Assembly (NCBI RefSeq): GCF_038446955.1
Contig: NZ_CP151803.1
Location: 5,952,001 to 6,016,000, forward strand
Direction: 5' to 3'
Length of the DNA stretch: 64,000 nucleotides
Source of the DNA: Pedobacter sp. FW305-3-2-15-E-R2A2
Lineage (GTDB): Bacteria; Bacteroidota; Bacteroidia; Sphingobacteriales; Sphingobacteriaceae
The position numbers were made by a program, and so were the translations under genes. Below the pieces are notes generated by a model. It worked only from the letters and a program-made list of their open reading frames with translations. It searched no databases and was not told the origin of the DNA. Below are positions 1 to 12,923 of this stretch, piece by piece (positions within the stretch are counted from its first letter, which is position 1; every line of letters starts with the position of its first letter).

Positions 1-72
1 CCTATGGGTTTTCTTTTTTGAGATTTTTTTGTCATTTATATCATTTACGTAGCGAGTAGTCTGAACTACTCC

Positions 73-1594
<1,522 letters not shown>

Positions 1595-1732
1595 GTAAAA
1601 TGTGTGGTTTGAACGCTGACCATTCTTAACTTGTTAATAATAGTCTTTATTCTTTTTTTTGTATTGTCTGTCAGATTCTGACTTGAAAAAATAGCTTTGG
1701 TTTTCATGTACTTTGAAACGATACTATCTTAC

Positions 1733-1752
1733 CTCGCTACGCTATAAATGAC
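1733..1752 (-). other. 16S precursor processing-stalk leader arm (copy 1)
   Basis: CTCGCTACG (1733-1741) and TATAAATGAC (1743-1752) are the reverse complements of CGTAGCGAG (48-56) and GTCATTTATA (31-40) beyond the other end of the 16S gene. In the transcript these arms would close a long stem around 16S, of the kind cut by RNase III. The 31-56 arm carries about seven extra bases as a bulge. The pairing is seen in the sequence; the processing role is inferred from known rRNA precursors. Confidence 0.7.
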
Positions 1753-1930
1753 ATCTCTTTAATGAACTTTTCGAATCTCCTCGCGGTTCTTCTTTTATGT
1801 TGCAATCTTCGTTTCTCTGTTTCCTCCAGGTCTTAATGTTCCTGGTGTCAGTTTCAAACTTCTGATCGTTTCAGTCTTTTTGTTTTTGTTATCAAACTCC
1901 GTTTGGTAACCCCCGTTTTTGTTGGGACTG

Positions 1931-1961
1931 CAAAGGTAGAAATCTTTTTGTTATTGTCAAG
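1931..1961 (-). promoter_or_regulatory. rRNA operon proximal promoter (copy 1)
   Basis: On the minus strand a -33 type TTGACA (1961-1956) precedes TACCTTTG (1938-1931), which fits the Bacteroidota -7 consensus TANNTTTG. Spacing is close to the expected 19 bp. It lies about 340 bp upstream of 16S, and the same elements occur at 9400-9430 in the second operon. Confidence 0.75.
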
Positions 1962-2099
1962 CTTTTTGTGAAACTTTTTTACTTTGTTTTATTTGGTTAA
2001 TAAACCGGTCAAAACAACCTCTGACATCTCTCTACTGCAATCTTTCAAATCCTTCTCTCTGTATCAACCTCAATCTTTCTCTTCCTCCGAAGCGGGATG

Positions 2100-2129
2100 C
2101 AAAAGTAGGAAAATTTAACCGGTCTCAAA
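2100..2129 (-). promoter_or_regulatory. rRNA operon distal promoter (copy 1)
   Basis: On the minus strand TTTG (2129-2126), an 18-bp spacer and TACTTTTG (2107-2100) match the -33/-7 pattern of Bacteroidota sigma factor promoters. It sits 160 bp upstream of the proximal promoter, giving a tandem pair. The copy at 9569-9598 is conserved. Confidence 0.7.
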
Positions 2130-2188
2130 ACAATTCAGCCATTATAATTGCATCACATTCCTAACTGCATGATTTACAGCTATAAAAA

Positions 2189-2356
2189 CACCAGTGGTCA
2201 TCTAAAAAACAAACTCATACAGCGGGATATCACCTGTTAATAAAAAGGACTAATAAAAATTCCCCTAAAAAAGGCCTGCCTTTTTCCTGAATCAACACAG
2301 TAAAGGAGTCTTTTTATTCGCTAAAATCATTAGAAAGAATATCCAAATGCCTTGTT
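2189..2356. other. Intergenic region between rrn promoter and fic
   Basis: No gene is visible here. It is AT-rich and contains the predicted fic terminator at 2267-2285. Similarity to the second rRNA operon's upstream region has ended. Confidence 0.6.
2267..2285 (-). terminator. Predicted terminator of the fic gene
   Basis: On the minus strand AAAAAGG, a four-base loop CAGG and CCTTTTTT form a short hairpin ending in a T-run, about 70 nt after the fic stop codon. The stem has only two GC pairs, so strength is uncertain. Confidence 0.5.
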
Positions 2357-3484
2357 TTACTCTGAAAGAATTCGGTACAACTCCATATTCAGGTAATAAT
2401 TTGCGCCCTGGATGGTTCGTTTTTCTAAAATTCCCAATGTCGTAAGTTGATCCAGGTATTTCCTTGCGGTATTTTCCGAATACAATCCCATAGTGGTGAT
2501 GTGTTTTACTCTGGTATAAGGCTGACTAAATAATGCAGAAACCAGCGTTTCCGGCCTCAATATATTCCCCTCTTCAATAATTGCCGTTAAAATAGCTTCT
2601 TTGGCCGCAATAATATCATTAATCTTATAATAGGTCAGATTCGAAGTCTGCTCTATCGCCTTCAACATGTATAATAACCAGTTCTTCCAGCTCCCTCTTT
2701 GGCTTATTCCAGATAAACCTGCATAATAATCGTCCTTATTTGCCATAATATAACTACTCAGAAACAGGATTGGATAATCCAGCAAGCCCTTATTGGTCAG
2801 ATAATGGATGTTAAAGATCCTACCGGTACGCCCATTTCCATCCCTAAAAGGGTGAATTGCTTCAAATTGAAAATGTCCAATGCACATCTTTAGCAAGGGA
2901 TCTATGGGATATTTCTGATCCTCGTTTAAAAACTCAATTAGGTTATCAAGTTTTGCTTCTATAATTCCTGTACCTCTGGGTGGTGTATAAGACACCTTTC
3001 CGGCATTTGGCCCGGTCCCAGCTTCTTTAATGTAAATCTGTGCGACCGGTGTTCTGATTCCATCACTAAACTGGCTCACCACCTGATACATTTTTATAAA
3101 ATAAGCTTTATCAAATTGTCCACCTTCTTTCAGATGATCATAGCCCAGCCAGAGTGCCTCCCTATAATTAAGAATCTCTTTTGCCGGCCCATCCAATTGT
3201 TTGGTCTGATCTTCACTATATGCTTTATAGAGCTCATCATCTGTTGTGAAGATATTTTCAATGGCACTTGAGGCTTTTGCTTCCTGCAAACTAATGGAAT
3301 TTATCAGTAGCCCCTGATTAGGAATAGCAATGCTACGTCCTTGTAGTCTGCCTATAGCAGCCTTTGCCTGTCCTAGTTGTTTATAAACCTCTAAGTCTTC
3401 ATATAAATCTTTATCGATAGGAAGGTCTGGTAAATCATTCCAGGGTTTATTGCGGTCAGCATTAATCTTATAAGCCATATTCAA
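2357..3484 (-). CDS. Class II Fic family protein (AMPylase-type)
   Basis: The 375-residue protein carries the complete Fic catalytic motif HPFRDGNGRTGR at residues 211-222, with the active-site His211. Fic enzymes typically move AMP from ATP onto a hydroxyl of a target protein. SSAIEN at residues 72-77 fits the inhibitory motif (S/T)xxxE(G/N), placed N-terminally as in class II Fic proteins, so Glu76 would hold the enzyme off. The last 80 residues look like a winged helix, giving the enzyme a DNA-binding or regulatory tail. A second ATG six bases further in (3478) fits a predicted -7 element better and could be the true start. It lies alone between two rRNA operons. The target is unknown; calling it a toxin would be unsupported, as no antitoxin gene is adjacent. 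Confidence 0.93.
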   Translation of the reverse strand: MNMAYKINADRNKPWNDLPDLPIDKDLYEDLEVYKQLGQAKAAIGRLQGRSIAIPNQGLLINSISLQEAKASSAIENIFTTDDELYKAYSEDQTKQLDGPAKEILNYREALWLGYDHLKEGGQFDKAYFIKMYQVVSQFSDGIRTPVAQIYIKEAGTGPNAGKVSYTPPRGTGIIEAKLDNLIEFLNEDQKYPIDPLLKMCIGHFQFEAIHPFRDGNGRTGRIFNIHYLTNKGLLDYPILFLSSYIMANKDDYYAGLSGISQRGSWKNWLLYMLKAIEQTSNLTYYKINDIIAAKEAILTAIIEEGNILRPETLVSALFSQPYTRVKHITTMGLYSENTARKYLDQLTTLGILEKRTIQGANYYLNMELYRILSE

Positions 3485-3512
3485 ATATAGCTAAACAATC
3501 AGAGTAAACCTT
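3482..3512 (-). promoter_or_regulatory. Predicted fic promoter overlapped by palindrome
   Basis: On the minus strand TATATTTG (3489-3482) is a perfect TANNTTTG -7 element. Transcription would begin about 4-7 bases later, at or beside the ATG at 3478, so the message may be leaderless. The expected -33 position falls inside the right-hand part of the first palindrome (3495-3546), so a protein bound there would block RNA polymerase. Confidence 0.55.
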
Positions 3513-3680
3513 AAAATAATGATATTTTAAGGTTTACTCTGATTGTGACCTTAAAATAGTAGCAGATCCTTAAGTTAACCTTAAAATTTAAGCATTTTAA
3601 GGTCTGCTCTGATTATGACCTCAAAATAGTATGACTGTCCATAGTTTAACCTTAAAATTTCAATACTTTAAGGTTAAACT
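3495..3680. repeat. Three-unit palindrome array upstream of fic
   Basis: Unit 1 is a perfect 23-bp inverted repeat (3495-3517 with 3524-3546, six-base loop). Unit 2 has 10-bp arms ACCTTAAAAT / ATTTTAAGGT (3578-3587, 3594-3603). Unit 3 has 14-bp arms (3643-3656, 3667-3680). All share the core CCTTAAA/TTTAAGG. The linkers are also related: 3539-3562 and 3608-3631 match at 22 of 24 bases, so the units arose by duplication of a block of about 69 bp. Position against the fic promoter suggests operators, but a transcribed hairpin array is an alternative. Confidence 0.85.
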
Positions 3681-3773
3681 GACCTCATCACCTCAAATGA
3701 TGCCAAAGAGAAACTGTTCGCAGGAAAGCCACTGAAGAAATATGAAATGTTAATCGCATCAGAGAGTCATTAA
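3678..3773 (+). pseudogene. Short coding remnant, 3' end only
   Basis: A frame without start codon encodes 31 residues ending AKEKLFAGKPLKKYEMLIA plus four more before the stop TAA at 3771. The composition reads like real protein, and the frame opens exactly where palindrome unit 3 ends. It is probably the tail of a gene lost by recombination with the palindrome array. I do not recognise the family, and chance is possible. Confidence 0.35.
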
Positions 3774-3861
3774 ATACGAAGAATAATAGTTGAAATAAAG
3801 GGTTTCCATATAGCATGAGCACCATCTTTCCAGGGGATACCCAAAAACCCTATAAACAAGA

Positions 3862-3887
3862 AAAGCCTGTAGTTTCCTACAGGCTTT
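3862..3887 (-). terminator. rRNA operon terminator
   Basis: AAAGCCTGTAG (3862-3872) and CTACAGGCTTT (3877-3887) form a perfect 11-bp stem with a four-base loop. On the minus strand it follows the 5S gene by about ten bases and ends in TTTTC, as expected at the end of an rRNA operon. Confidence 0.85.
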
Positions 3888-3896
3888 CTTTAAGAT

Positions 3897-4006
3897 TTGG
3901 CACCGACCTACTCTCCCACGTGTTACCGCAGTACCATCGGCTCTGGTGGGCTTGACTTCTCTGTTCGGAATGGGAAGAGGTAGACACCACCGATATAGGC
4001 ACCTAA
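3897..4006 (-). rRNA. 5S ribosomal RNA
   Basis: The reverse strand reads through the conserved 5S core CATTCCGAACAGAGAAGTCA and ends with ACGTGGGAGAGTAGGTCGGT before a terminator. Length is about 110 nt. It is the last gene of the complete operon. Ends are judged by pairing of terminal stems and may be off by a few bases. Confidence 0.95.
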
Positions 4007-4050
4007 ATATTTTTATTGTTTTCTTGCTCCTTATTGGTGCGGTCAAACAA

Positions 4051-4094
4051 TGACATATTATTGAAAGAAGTTAAGTTAGGAAGAACAAACAACA
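4051..4094 (-). other. 23S precursor processing-stalk, trailer arm
   Basis: This segment pairs with 7087-7126 upstream of 23S: TGACATATT, GAAGAAGTTAA-like and CAAACAACA blocks occur in the same order and inverse orientation. The leader arm includes the boxA-like GTTCTTTGACATATTG. Together they should form the stem that frames 23S in the precursor. Confidence 0.65.
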
Positions 4095-4104
4095 GTTTAT
4101 TGCT

Positions 4105-6983
<2,879 letters not shown>

Positions 6984-7195
6984 CTCCATAGCCTTTTGCG
7001 CCTATGGAAATGCTTTTTTTGATTGTTGTTATCTCTACGGATTGAATAATTGCTTATTCATTCCTTCAAGCTAACAACGTCTCTATTGTTGTTTGCTCTT
7101 CTTTTTTAACTTCTTCCAATATGTCAAAGAACTTTAGTTCCCCTGATCACAATCCGTGATCATATTTATCAGCCTTTTGTATTAGGCATGGGTAA

Positions 7196-7272
7196 TGGTG
7201 GAGAATAACGGAGTCGAACCGTTGACCTCCTGCGTGCAAGGCAGGCGCTCTAGCCAGCTGAGCTAATCCCCC
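7196..7272 (-). tRNA. tRNA-Ala (anticodon TGC), CCA encoded
   Basis: The minus strand begins GGGGGATTAGCTCAGCTGG and has the anticodon loop CTTGCACG, giving TGC. The T loop GGTTCGACTCC is standard. The acceptor stem closes at 7199, and 7198-7196 spell CCA, so the 3' end is encoded, unlike the neighbouring tRNA-Ile. It lies in the 16S-23S spacer. Confidence 0.96.
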
Positions 7273-7286
7273 TTAGAATATATCTG

Positions 7287-7361
7287 TAGTCCCGAGCAGA
7301 TTTGAACTGCTGACCCCTACATTATCAGTGTAGTGCTCTAACCAAACTGAGCTACGGGACT
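7287..7361 (-). tRNA. tRNA-Ile (anticodon GAT)
   Basis: The minus strand reads AGTCCCGTAGCTCAGTTTGG and then the anticodon loop CTGATAA, giving GAT. Acceptor arms AGTCCCG and CGGGACT pair fully. The discriminator A is followed by CAG, so the CCA tail is not encoded. It is the first spacer tRNA after 16S. Confidence 0.96.
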
Positions 7362-7542
7362 ATTTGTTATTCGAGCAGATTGTATTTGAGTATTGATTTC
7401 TCAGTTCACAAATCCTTGTCTTACTCTGCAAATACCTTCTCTCAGTATGGAACACTATTATGATGCTTCATCCTATGGGTTTTTCTTTTGAGATTTTTTT
7501 GTCATTTATATCATTTACGTAGCGAGTAGTCTGAACTACTCC

Positions 7543-9064
<1,522 letters not shown>

Positions 9065-9201
9065 GTAAAATGTGTGGTTTGAACGCTGACCATTCTTAAC
9101 TTGTTAATAATAGTCTTTATTCTTTTTTTGTATTGTCTGTCAGATTCTGACTTGAAAAAATAGCTTTGGTTTTCATGTACTTTGAAACGGTACTATCTTA
9201 C

Positions 9202-9221
9202 CTCGCTACGCTATAAATGAC
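9202..9221 (-). other. 16S precursor processing-stalk leader arm (copy 2)
   Basis: CTCGCTACG (9202-9210) and TATAAATGAC (9212-9221) pair with CGTAGCGAG (7518-7526) and GTCATTTATA (7501-7510), exactly as in copy 1. Both arms are identical between operons although the surrounding leader has diverged slightly. Confidence 0.7.
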
Positions 9222-9399
9222 ATCTCTTTAATGAACTTTTCGAATCTCCTCGCGGTTCTTCTTTTATGTTGCAATCTTCTTTTCTCTGTTTCCTCCAGGT
9301 CTTAATGTTCCTGGTTTCAGTTTCAAACTTCTGATCGTTTCAGTCTTTTTGTTTTTGTTACTAAACTCCGTTTGGTAACCCCCGTTTTCGTTGGGACTG

Positions 9400-9430
9400 C
9401 AAAGGTAGAAATCTTTTTGTTATTGTCAAG
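9400..9430 (-). promoter_or_regulatory. rRNA operon proximal promoter (copy 2)
   Basis: This is the same arrangement as at 1931-1961: minus-strand TTGACA near 9430-9425 and the -7 element TACCTTTG at 9407-9400. Confidence 0.75.
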
Positions 9431-9568
9431 CTTTTTCTTAAACTTTTTTACTTTGTTTTATCTGGTTATTAAACCGGTCAAAACAACCTCTGACATCTCT
9501 CTACTGCAATCTTTCAAATCCTTCTCTCTGTATCAACCTCAATCTTTCTCTTCCTCCGAAGCGGGATG

Positions 9569-9598
9569 CAAAAGTAGGAAAATTTAACCGGTCTCAAA
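9569..9598 (-). promoter_or_regulatory. rRNA operon distal promoter (copy 2)
   Basis: On the minus strand TTTG (9598-9595), 18 bp, then TACTTTTG (9576-9569). It is the conserved counterpart of 2100-2129 and the upstream member of the tandem pair. Confidence 0.7.
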
Positions 9599-9743
9599 AC
9601 AATTCATCCATTATAATTGTATCGCACCCATAACTGCATGATTTACAGCTACAAAAACATCAAACAGACTTAACGTAAGGCACACACGAATCCACGATCA
9701 ACTATAAACAGCCTTTAAAACAAGGGACAGAATACAAATCAAC

Positions 9744-9769
9744 GTATATAGTATATATATACTATATAC
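9744..9769. repeat. Perfect 26-bp AT palindrome
   Basis: GTATATAGTATAT followed directly by its reverse complement gives a 26-bp palindrome with no spacer. It lies between the rRNA operon promoters and the terminator of the YtrA-like operon. It could be an operator, a cruciform-prone site or only a terminator helper. No adjoining gene explains it. Confidence 0.9.
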
Positions 9770-9778
9770 CTATTCAAC

Positions 9779-9807
9779 AAAAAAGGGGCTGCCAAACCAG
9801 CAACCCC
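9779..9807 (-). terminator. Terminator of the ABC/GntR operon
   Basis: On the minus strand GGGGTTGC, a seven-base loop and GCAGCCCC (one T-G wobble) are followed by six T. It lies 34 bp after the last gene of the operon. Confidence 0.85.
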
Positions 9808-9840
9808 AATAGTTCTTCATCCGGATGACGATCCAAAATT

Positions 9841-10566
9841 CTATTTATTAATGCCCCTCAGCACTTCTCCACTCAACGTTACCGTTGCACTGTCTGATAG
9901 GTTATAATGAGTTTTAACAATTTTCGGATTCAAAAGTTCGATTGTGCTCCTGCCCAAAACACTCAAATCGGCAAAACCAATCTGATTCAAGGCATCAACG
10001 GTTAGAGATGCACCTTCCATCCCTGCTTCGCCTACCCTCGCCTTTAAGGTTGCCACCTTTACCTCATCCATATGGATCGACGTAAATTTACCAAGCCTAA
10101 GGTCTAATAAATCTCCGGTCAAACCTTTAACGCGGATTCGCCCGTTATCATAAAATCGCTTCTGTGCATGTTGCTCTTTGGTAAAAGAAGAAGCCGTGTT
10201 TATGATGTTCAAACTATTTGAAAACAGAATGATGTCACCTTCATTCGTACGAAAACCTTTTTCTCTAGCTTCATCCGTCAGGTCAATCGTTAACGTAGTT
10301 CCAGCCTGTCCAACCTTAACAAGCCCCTTAATCCGGTTACTGATCCATAATCCTTCTTTTGCCCCTTTTTCTACATTGATGACCAATCTGTTTGCAGAAT
10401 TGATCCGGACTTCTTGCAGGCCTTTGGCCTGACTAAACTCCATCTCATTGAAACGATTTTTATAACCACCTTTTTGATAAGATGCTTTCAAAGAAAAGTT
10501 ATAAGCGGTCAGCATTCCCAAGGAGACAACCGCAGTTGCGATAATAAATATAGTGCTCAATTTCAT
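9841..10566 (-). CDS. Exported DUF2807 / GIN-domain-like protein
   Basis: The 241-residue protein starts with a membrane-spanning signal-like segment (residues 4-24) and then shows repeated short beta strands of the form 'VDALNQIGFADLSVLG' and 'LSDSATVTLSGEV'. These resemble the parallel beta-helix of DUF2807 (putative autotransporter-adhesin head, GIN domain). It probably sits in the periplasm or on a membrane. It is the last gene of the operon with an ABC transporter and a GntR regulator, 24 bp behind the regulator, so it may be part of the same envelope response. The family assignment is by pattern only. Confidence 0.6.
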   Translation of the reverse strand: MKLSTIFIIATAVVSLGMLTAYNFSLKASYQKGGYKNRFNEMEFSQAKGLQEVRINSANRLVINVEKGAKEGLWISNRIKGLVKVGQAGTTLTIDLTDEAREKGFRTNEGDIILFSNSLNIINTASSFTKEQHAQKRFYDNGRIRVKGLTGDLLDLRLGKFTSIHMDEVKVATLKARVGEAGMEGASLTVDALNQIGFADLSVLGRSTIELLNPKIVKTHYNLSDSATVTLSGEVLRGINK

Positions 10567-10590
10567 CTTTTTTAATTTTATGTGTTACGA

Positions 10591-10965
10591 TTACTTCTGG
10601 TAATGTTCCGATTTAAACTTTTCAAAGCGTTCTTCAATCTCTTTCATACTGATATCCAGGAGAAATATATTTCTGAAAAATTCAGGGAGCTCATTTCCAA
10701 GGAAGCGTTCCTTACTGTAGCCCTTTATTTTTTCTCCGGCATCAGCGGTAATAAAGAAACCTATTCCCCGCTTATTCAGAATCACTTCTTTATTCTGTAA
10801 AAACTCATACGCCCTGACTACCGTATTCGGGTTTACCTGTAATTCCACAGCCAGTTCTCTAACCGAAGGGATTTTCTCATTAACCGGCCATTTACCCAGC
10901 ATAATATTTTCACCAACATAAGCAGCAATCTGCAGATATATGGCTTCATTTTCTCTAAATTCCAT
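10591..10965 (-). CDS. GntR family regulator, YtrA subfamily
   Basis: The 124-residue protein has an N-terminal winged helix with the GntR signature 'IPSVRELAVELQVNPNTVVR' (residues 32-51) followed by 'AYEFLQNKEVILNKRGIGFF'. Only about 45 residues remain after it, which is typical for the YtrA subgroup, which lacks a large ligand domain. YtrA regulators usually repress their own operon with ABC transporter genes. Here the gene follows the permease with one base between stop and start (TGAGATG), indicating translational coupling. The probable operator is at 12599-12620. Confidence 0.9.
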   Translation of the reverse strand: MEFRENEAIYLQIAAYVGENIMLGKWPVNEKIPSVRELAVELQVNPNTVVRAYEFLQNKEVILNKRGIGFFITADAGEKIKGYSKERFLGNELPEFFRNIFLLDISMKEIEERFEKFKSEHYQK

Positions 10966-10966
10966 C

Positions 10967-11746
10967 TCAGACCTCTTTTTCTTTCAATTTAAAATAAGCC
11001 CCTATCCACAATAGTCCAATGCAGGCCAGGGATAAGCCAAACATAACCGGTTCAATAGAAGGTAATGGACTAATCTGATAATAATGGCCTCCTTCCTGTA
11101 TACCAATACTAACAAAAGGCACAACCTTCTCCAGTTTCACATCGAAGAGCGCATCCGCTATAGGCTGATTGACCAAAACCGCCAACAGACAAAGCAACAA
11201 TACCACAAAGGCGGTTTTTATAAAATGGATCTTTTCGAAAAAGATGGCTCCCAGGAAAGCCAGGCTATGAAGAATCGCATAGAACAAAAAGACAAGTTTA
11301 TAATCCTCTTCTGCTGAGAACACGTTCATGATCTTCAATCCCTGACTTTCCCCAGAGTTACCAATCAGAAGAACCAGGTAGTCTACCGCATAAAAACTCA
11401 CTAAAAAAATCAACTGAAAAATCACAAAGGAATAAAGCCAGGCCACTAAATACTTTTCAAAATGAGAAACCGGCAGAGTAAGCATGGAAATTGACTTCCT
11501 TTTATCTCCAAAATCTGAAAAGACCATACTTGTAAAGATTGATCCTGCGCTCAGCAAGAAAACCCAGAAAATCGCAAGCTGGGCTTTTTCATGAATGGGA
11601 CCACCGCTTACATAGGAAGAAAATCCAAGTATCGCCGCCAACAGGCCCAACAATACGGCTACAGACAGTAAATAGGTTTTATAATATTCGGTAGTATGTT
11701 TACTAAAAAGAAGCGAAAATCTTCGAAAGCTAAATGTATTGTTCAT
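10967..11746 (-). CDS. ABC-2 type transporter permease
   Basis: The 259-residue protein has about six hydrophobic segments: two N-terminal ones (residues 28-47 and 57-75), then pairs around 102-130, 154-170, 177-193 and 235-252. There is no ATP-binding motif. Such permeases pair with the ATPase encoded just upstream (six bases between the genes). Substrate unknown; YtrA-type transporters are often linked to cell-envelope stress or peptide antibiotics in Firmicutes, but nothing here proves that. Confidence 0.8.
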   Translation of the reverse strand: MNNTFSFRRFSLLFSKHTTEYYKTYLLSVAVLLGLLAAILGFSSYVSGGPIHEKAQLAIFWVFLLSAGSIFTSMVFSDFGDKRKSISMLTLPVSHFEKYLVAWLYSFVIFQLIFLVSFYAVDYLVLLIGNSGESQGLKIMNVFSAEEDYKLVFLFYAILHSLAFLGAIFFEKIHFIKTAFVVLLLCLLAVLVNQPIADALFDVKLEKVVPFVSIGIQEGGHYYQISPLPSIEPVMFGLSLACIGLLWIGAYFKLKEKEV

Positions 11747-11752
11747 GGGGCG

Positions 11753-12583
11753 TTATTTTAAAATGTCAGTTACTGATTTATGACCACTAATGATGGCATT
11801 GAAAAGCATTTCCATGTCTACCTTACTAAAAGTTTCATTATGGTTTTCGCTAATCGTATTGATGCCTATCGCATTTGATTCCTCATACAAAATCGCAGCT
11901 TTGTTGGCCTGCGCAGTCGTAGTAAATTGAAGGCGTTCGGCAATTTCATCCAGACTGCGGTTCAGCACAATCTCCTGTTCGTGTAAAACAAGCACGCTAT
12001 CGATCAGGCTATCCAGGTCACGGATCTGATGTGTAGAAATAACGATGCAACGTTCATCGGTAAGTGCTCCTGCAATGATTTTTCTGAATTTAACTTTAGA
12101 AGGGATGTCCAGGCCATTGGTAGGCTCATCCATGATCAGCAAAGCGGTATTCGTAGCCAAACCAAAAGCAATCATTACTTTTTTCTGCTGACCAAAAGAC
12201 AGTTTACCCAATACGCTGGAAACCGGAACATCAAACTCCGCCAGCATTTTAAAATACTGTTCTTTATTAAACTTAGGATAGAAGTGCCCCGTGCTTCCTG
12301 CAAACTGACTGGCAGTAATGGATGGCAAATGCATTTCCTCAGGAATAAAGAATAATTCCTGCAAAAAACCTGGTAAACGGTTCGCGGAATGGTACCCTTT
12401 TAGGGAACAAAGTCCTTCCTGAGGAAAGACCAGACCTGCAAGGTTTTTAAGAAGGGTTGATTTTCCCGCCCCATTCTTACCCAGAAGACCATAAATATGG
12501 CCCATCTGAAGCTTCAGGTTTAGGTTTTTGAACAACAGGTTCTTTTTGCTGTATCCAAAAGTTAAATTGGAGATTTCTATCAT
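11753..12583 (-). CDS. ABC transporter ATP-binding protein
   Basis: The 276-residue protein has Walker A GKNGAGKS (residues 35-42), the signature LSFGQQKK and Walker B LLIMDEPTNGLD, then a switch histidine in 'IVISTHQ'. The signature departs from LSGGQ at one position, a change common in this transporter group. A C-terminal extension of about 80 residues follows the core. It is the first gene of a four-gene operon and energises the permease encoded next. Start chosen at the ATG 16 bases after the operator-like palindrome. Confidence 0.92.
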   Translation of the reverse strand: MIEISNLTFGYSKKNLLFKNLNLKLQMGHIYGLLGKNGAGKSTLLKNLAGLVFPQEGLCSLKGYHSANRLPGFLQELFFIPEEMHLPSITASQFAGSTGHFYPKFNKEQYFKMLAEFDVPVSSVLGKLSFGQQKKVMIAFGLATNTALLIMDEPTNGLDIPSKVKFRKIIAGALTDERCIVISTHQIRDLDSLIDSVLVLHEQEIVLNRSLDEIAERLQFTTTAQANKAAILYEESNAIGINTISENHNETFSKVDMEMLFNAIISGHKSVTDILK

Positions 12584-12598
12584 AGCGTTACAAATTTA

Positions 12599-12620
12599 GT
12601 GTACCACTTCACTAGTACAC
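12599..12620. promoter_or_regulatory. Operator-like inverted repeat (probable GntR/YtrA site)
   Basis: GTGTACCA (12599-12606), six bases, TAGTACAC (12613-12620): arms match in 7 of 8 pairs. It lies just downstream of the predicted -7 element, across the expected transcription start, and 16 bp before the first ATG. GntR-family dimers bind such spaced palindromes, so autoregulation is likely. Confidence 0.65.
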
Positions 12621-12622
12621 TA

Positions 12623-12653
12623 CAAATGTATACAATAGAATTACTTCTCCAAA
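12623..12653 (-). promoter_or_regulatory. Promoter of the ABC/GntR operon
   Basis: On the minus strand TTTG (12653-12650), exactly 19 bp, then TACATTTG (12630-12623): both match the Bacteroidota consensus, with ideal spacing. A second -7-like TAAATTTG lies at 12598-12591 but lacks a properly spaced -33. Confidence 0.75.
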
Positions 12654-12923
12654 TATTTTATGCTTTTTTTATTTTCCAGCCCCCCAATTGTTGCTGAATC
12701 CCCCATAGGTGATGGTATAAACCCTGCTTCTTTAAGAACAAGAATCTGATCTGCATTTCTAATCGTGGCCAATTATGTGCTACAACAAAGAACTCTTTGA
12801 TACCAGGGTTTTCGGAAAAAATTCGGAATTTCACCAGACAAAATGAAACTAGCATAAGCCTACCGTTTTACAAAGGGTAATCAACTTAGCTTTTGAGCTC
12901 ATGAATACAGATAAAAACAATAG
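12654..12923. other. Intergenic region with possible decayed coding sequence
   Basis: No intact gene is convincing. A minus-strand frame of 65 codons overlaps the operon promoter and looks random. On the plus strand the end of the region translates as FGISPDKMKLA-stop (about 12820-12856), similar in style to the end of AraC-type helix-turn-helix domains. One base must be removed to join it to the preceding GFSEK. This may be a pseudogene tail. Confidence 0.3.

Noticed and set aside
2357..3484. Fic protein as a toxin of a Fic/antitoxin pair
   Set aside because: No small antitoxin gene is next to it, and the inhibitory motif is already inside the protein (class II).
3495..3680. CRISPR array
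   Set aside because: Units are palindromes of different arm length with related, not unique, spacers, and no cas gene is near.
3759..4046. Minus-strand 95-codon frame across the 5S gene
   Set aside because: It overlaps 5S RNA and its terminator; no protein-like pattern.
12658..12855. 65-codon minus-strand ORF upstream of the ABC operon
   Set aside because: Its end borders the operon promoter and its sequence shows no motif; treated as non-coding or decayed.
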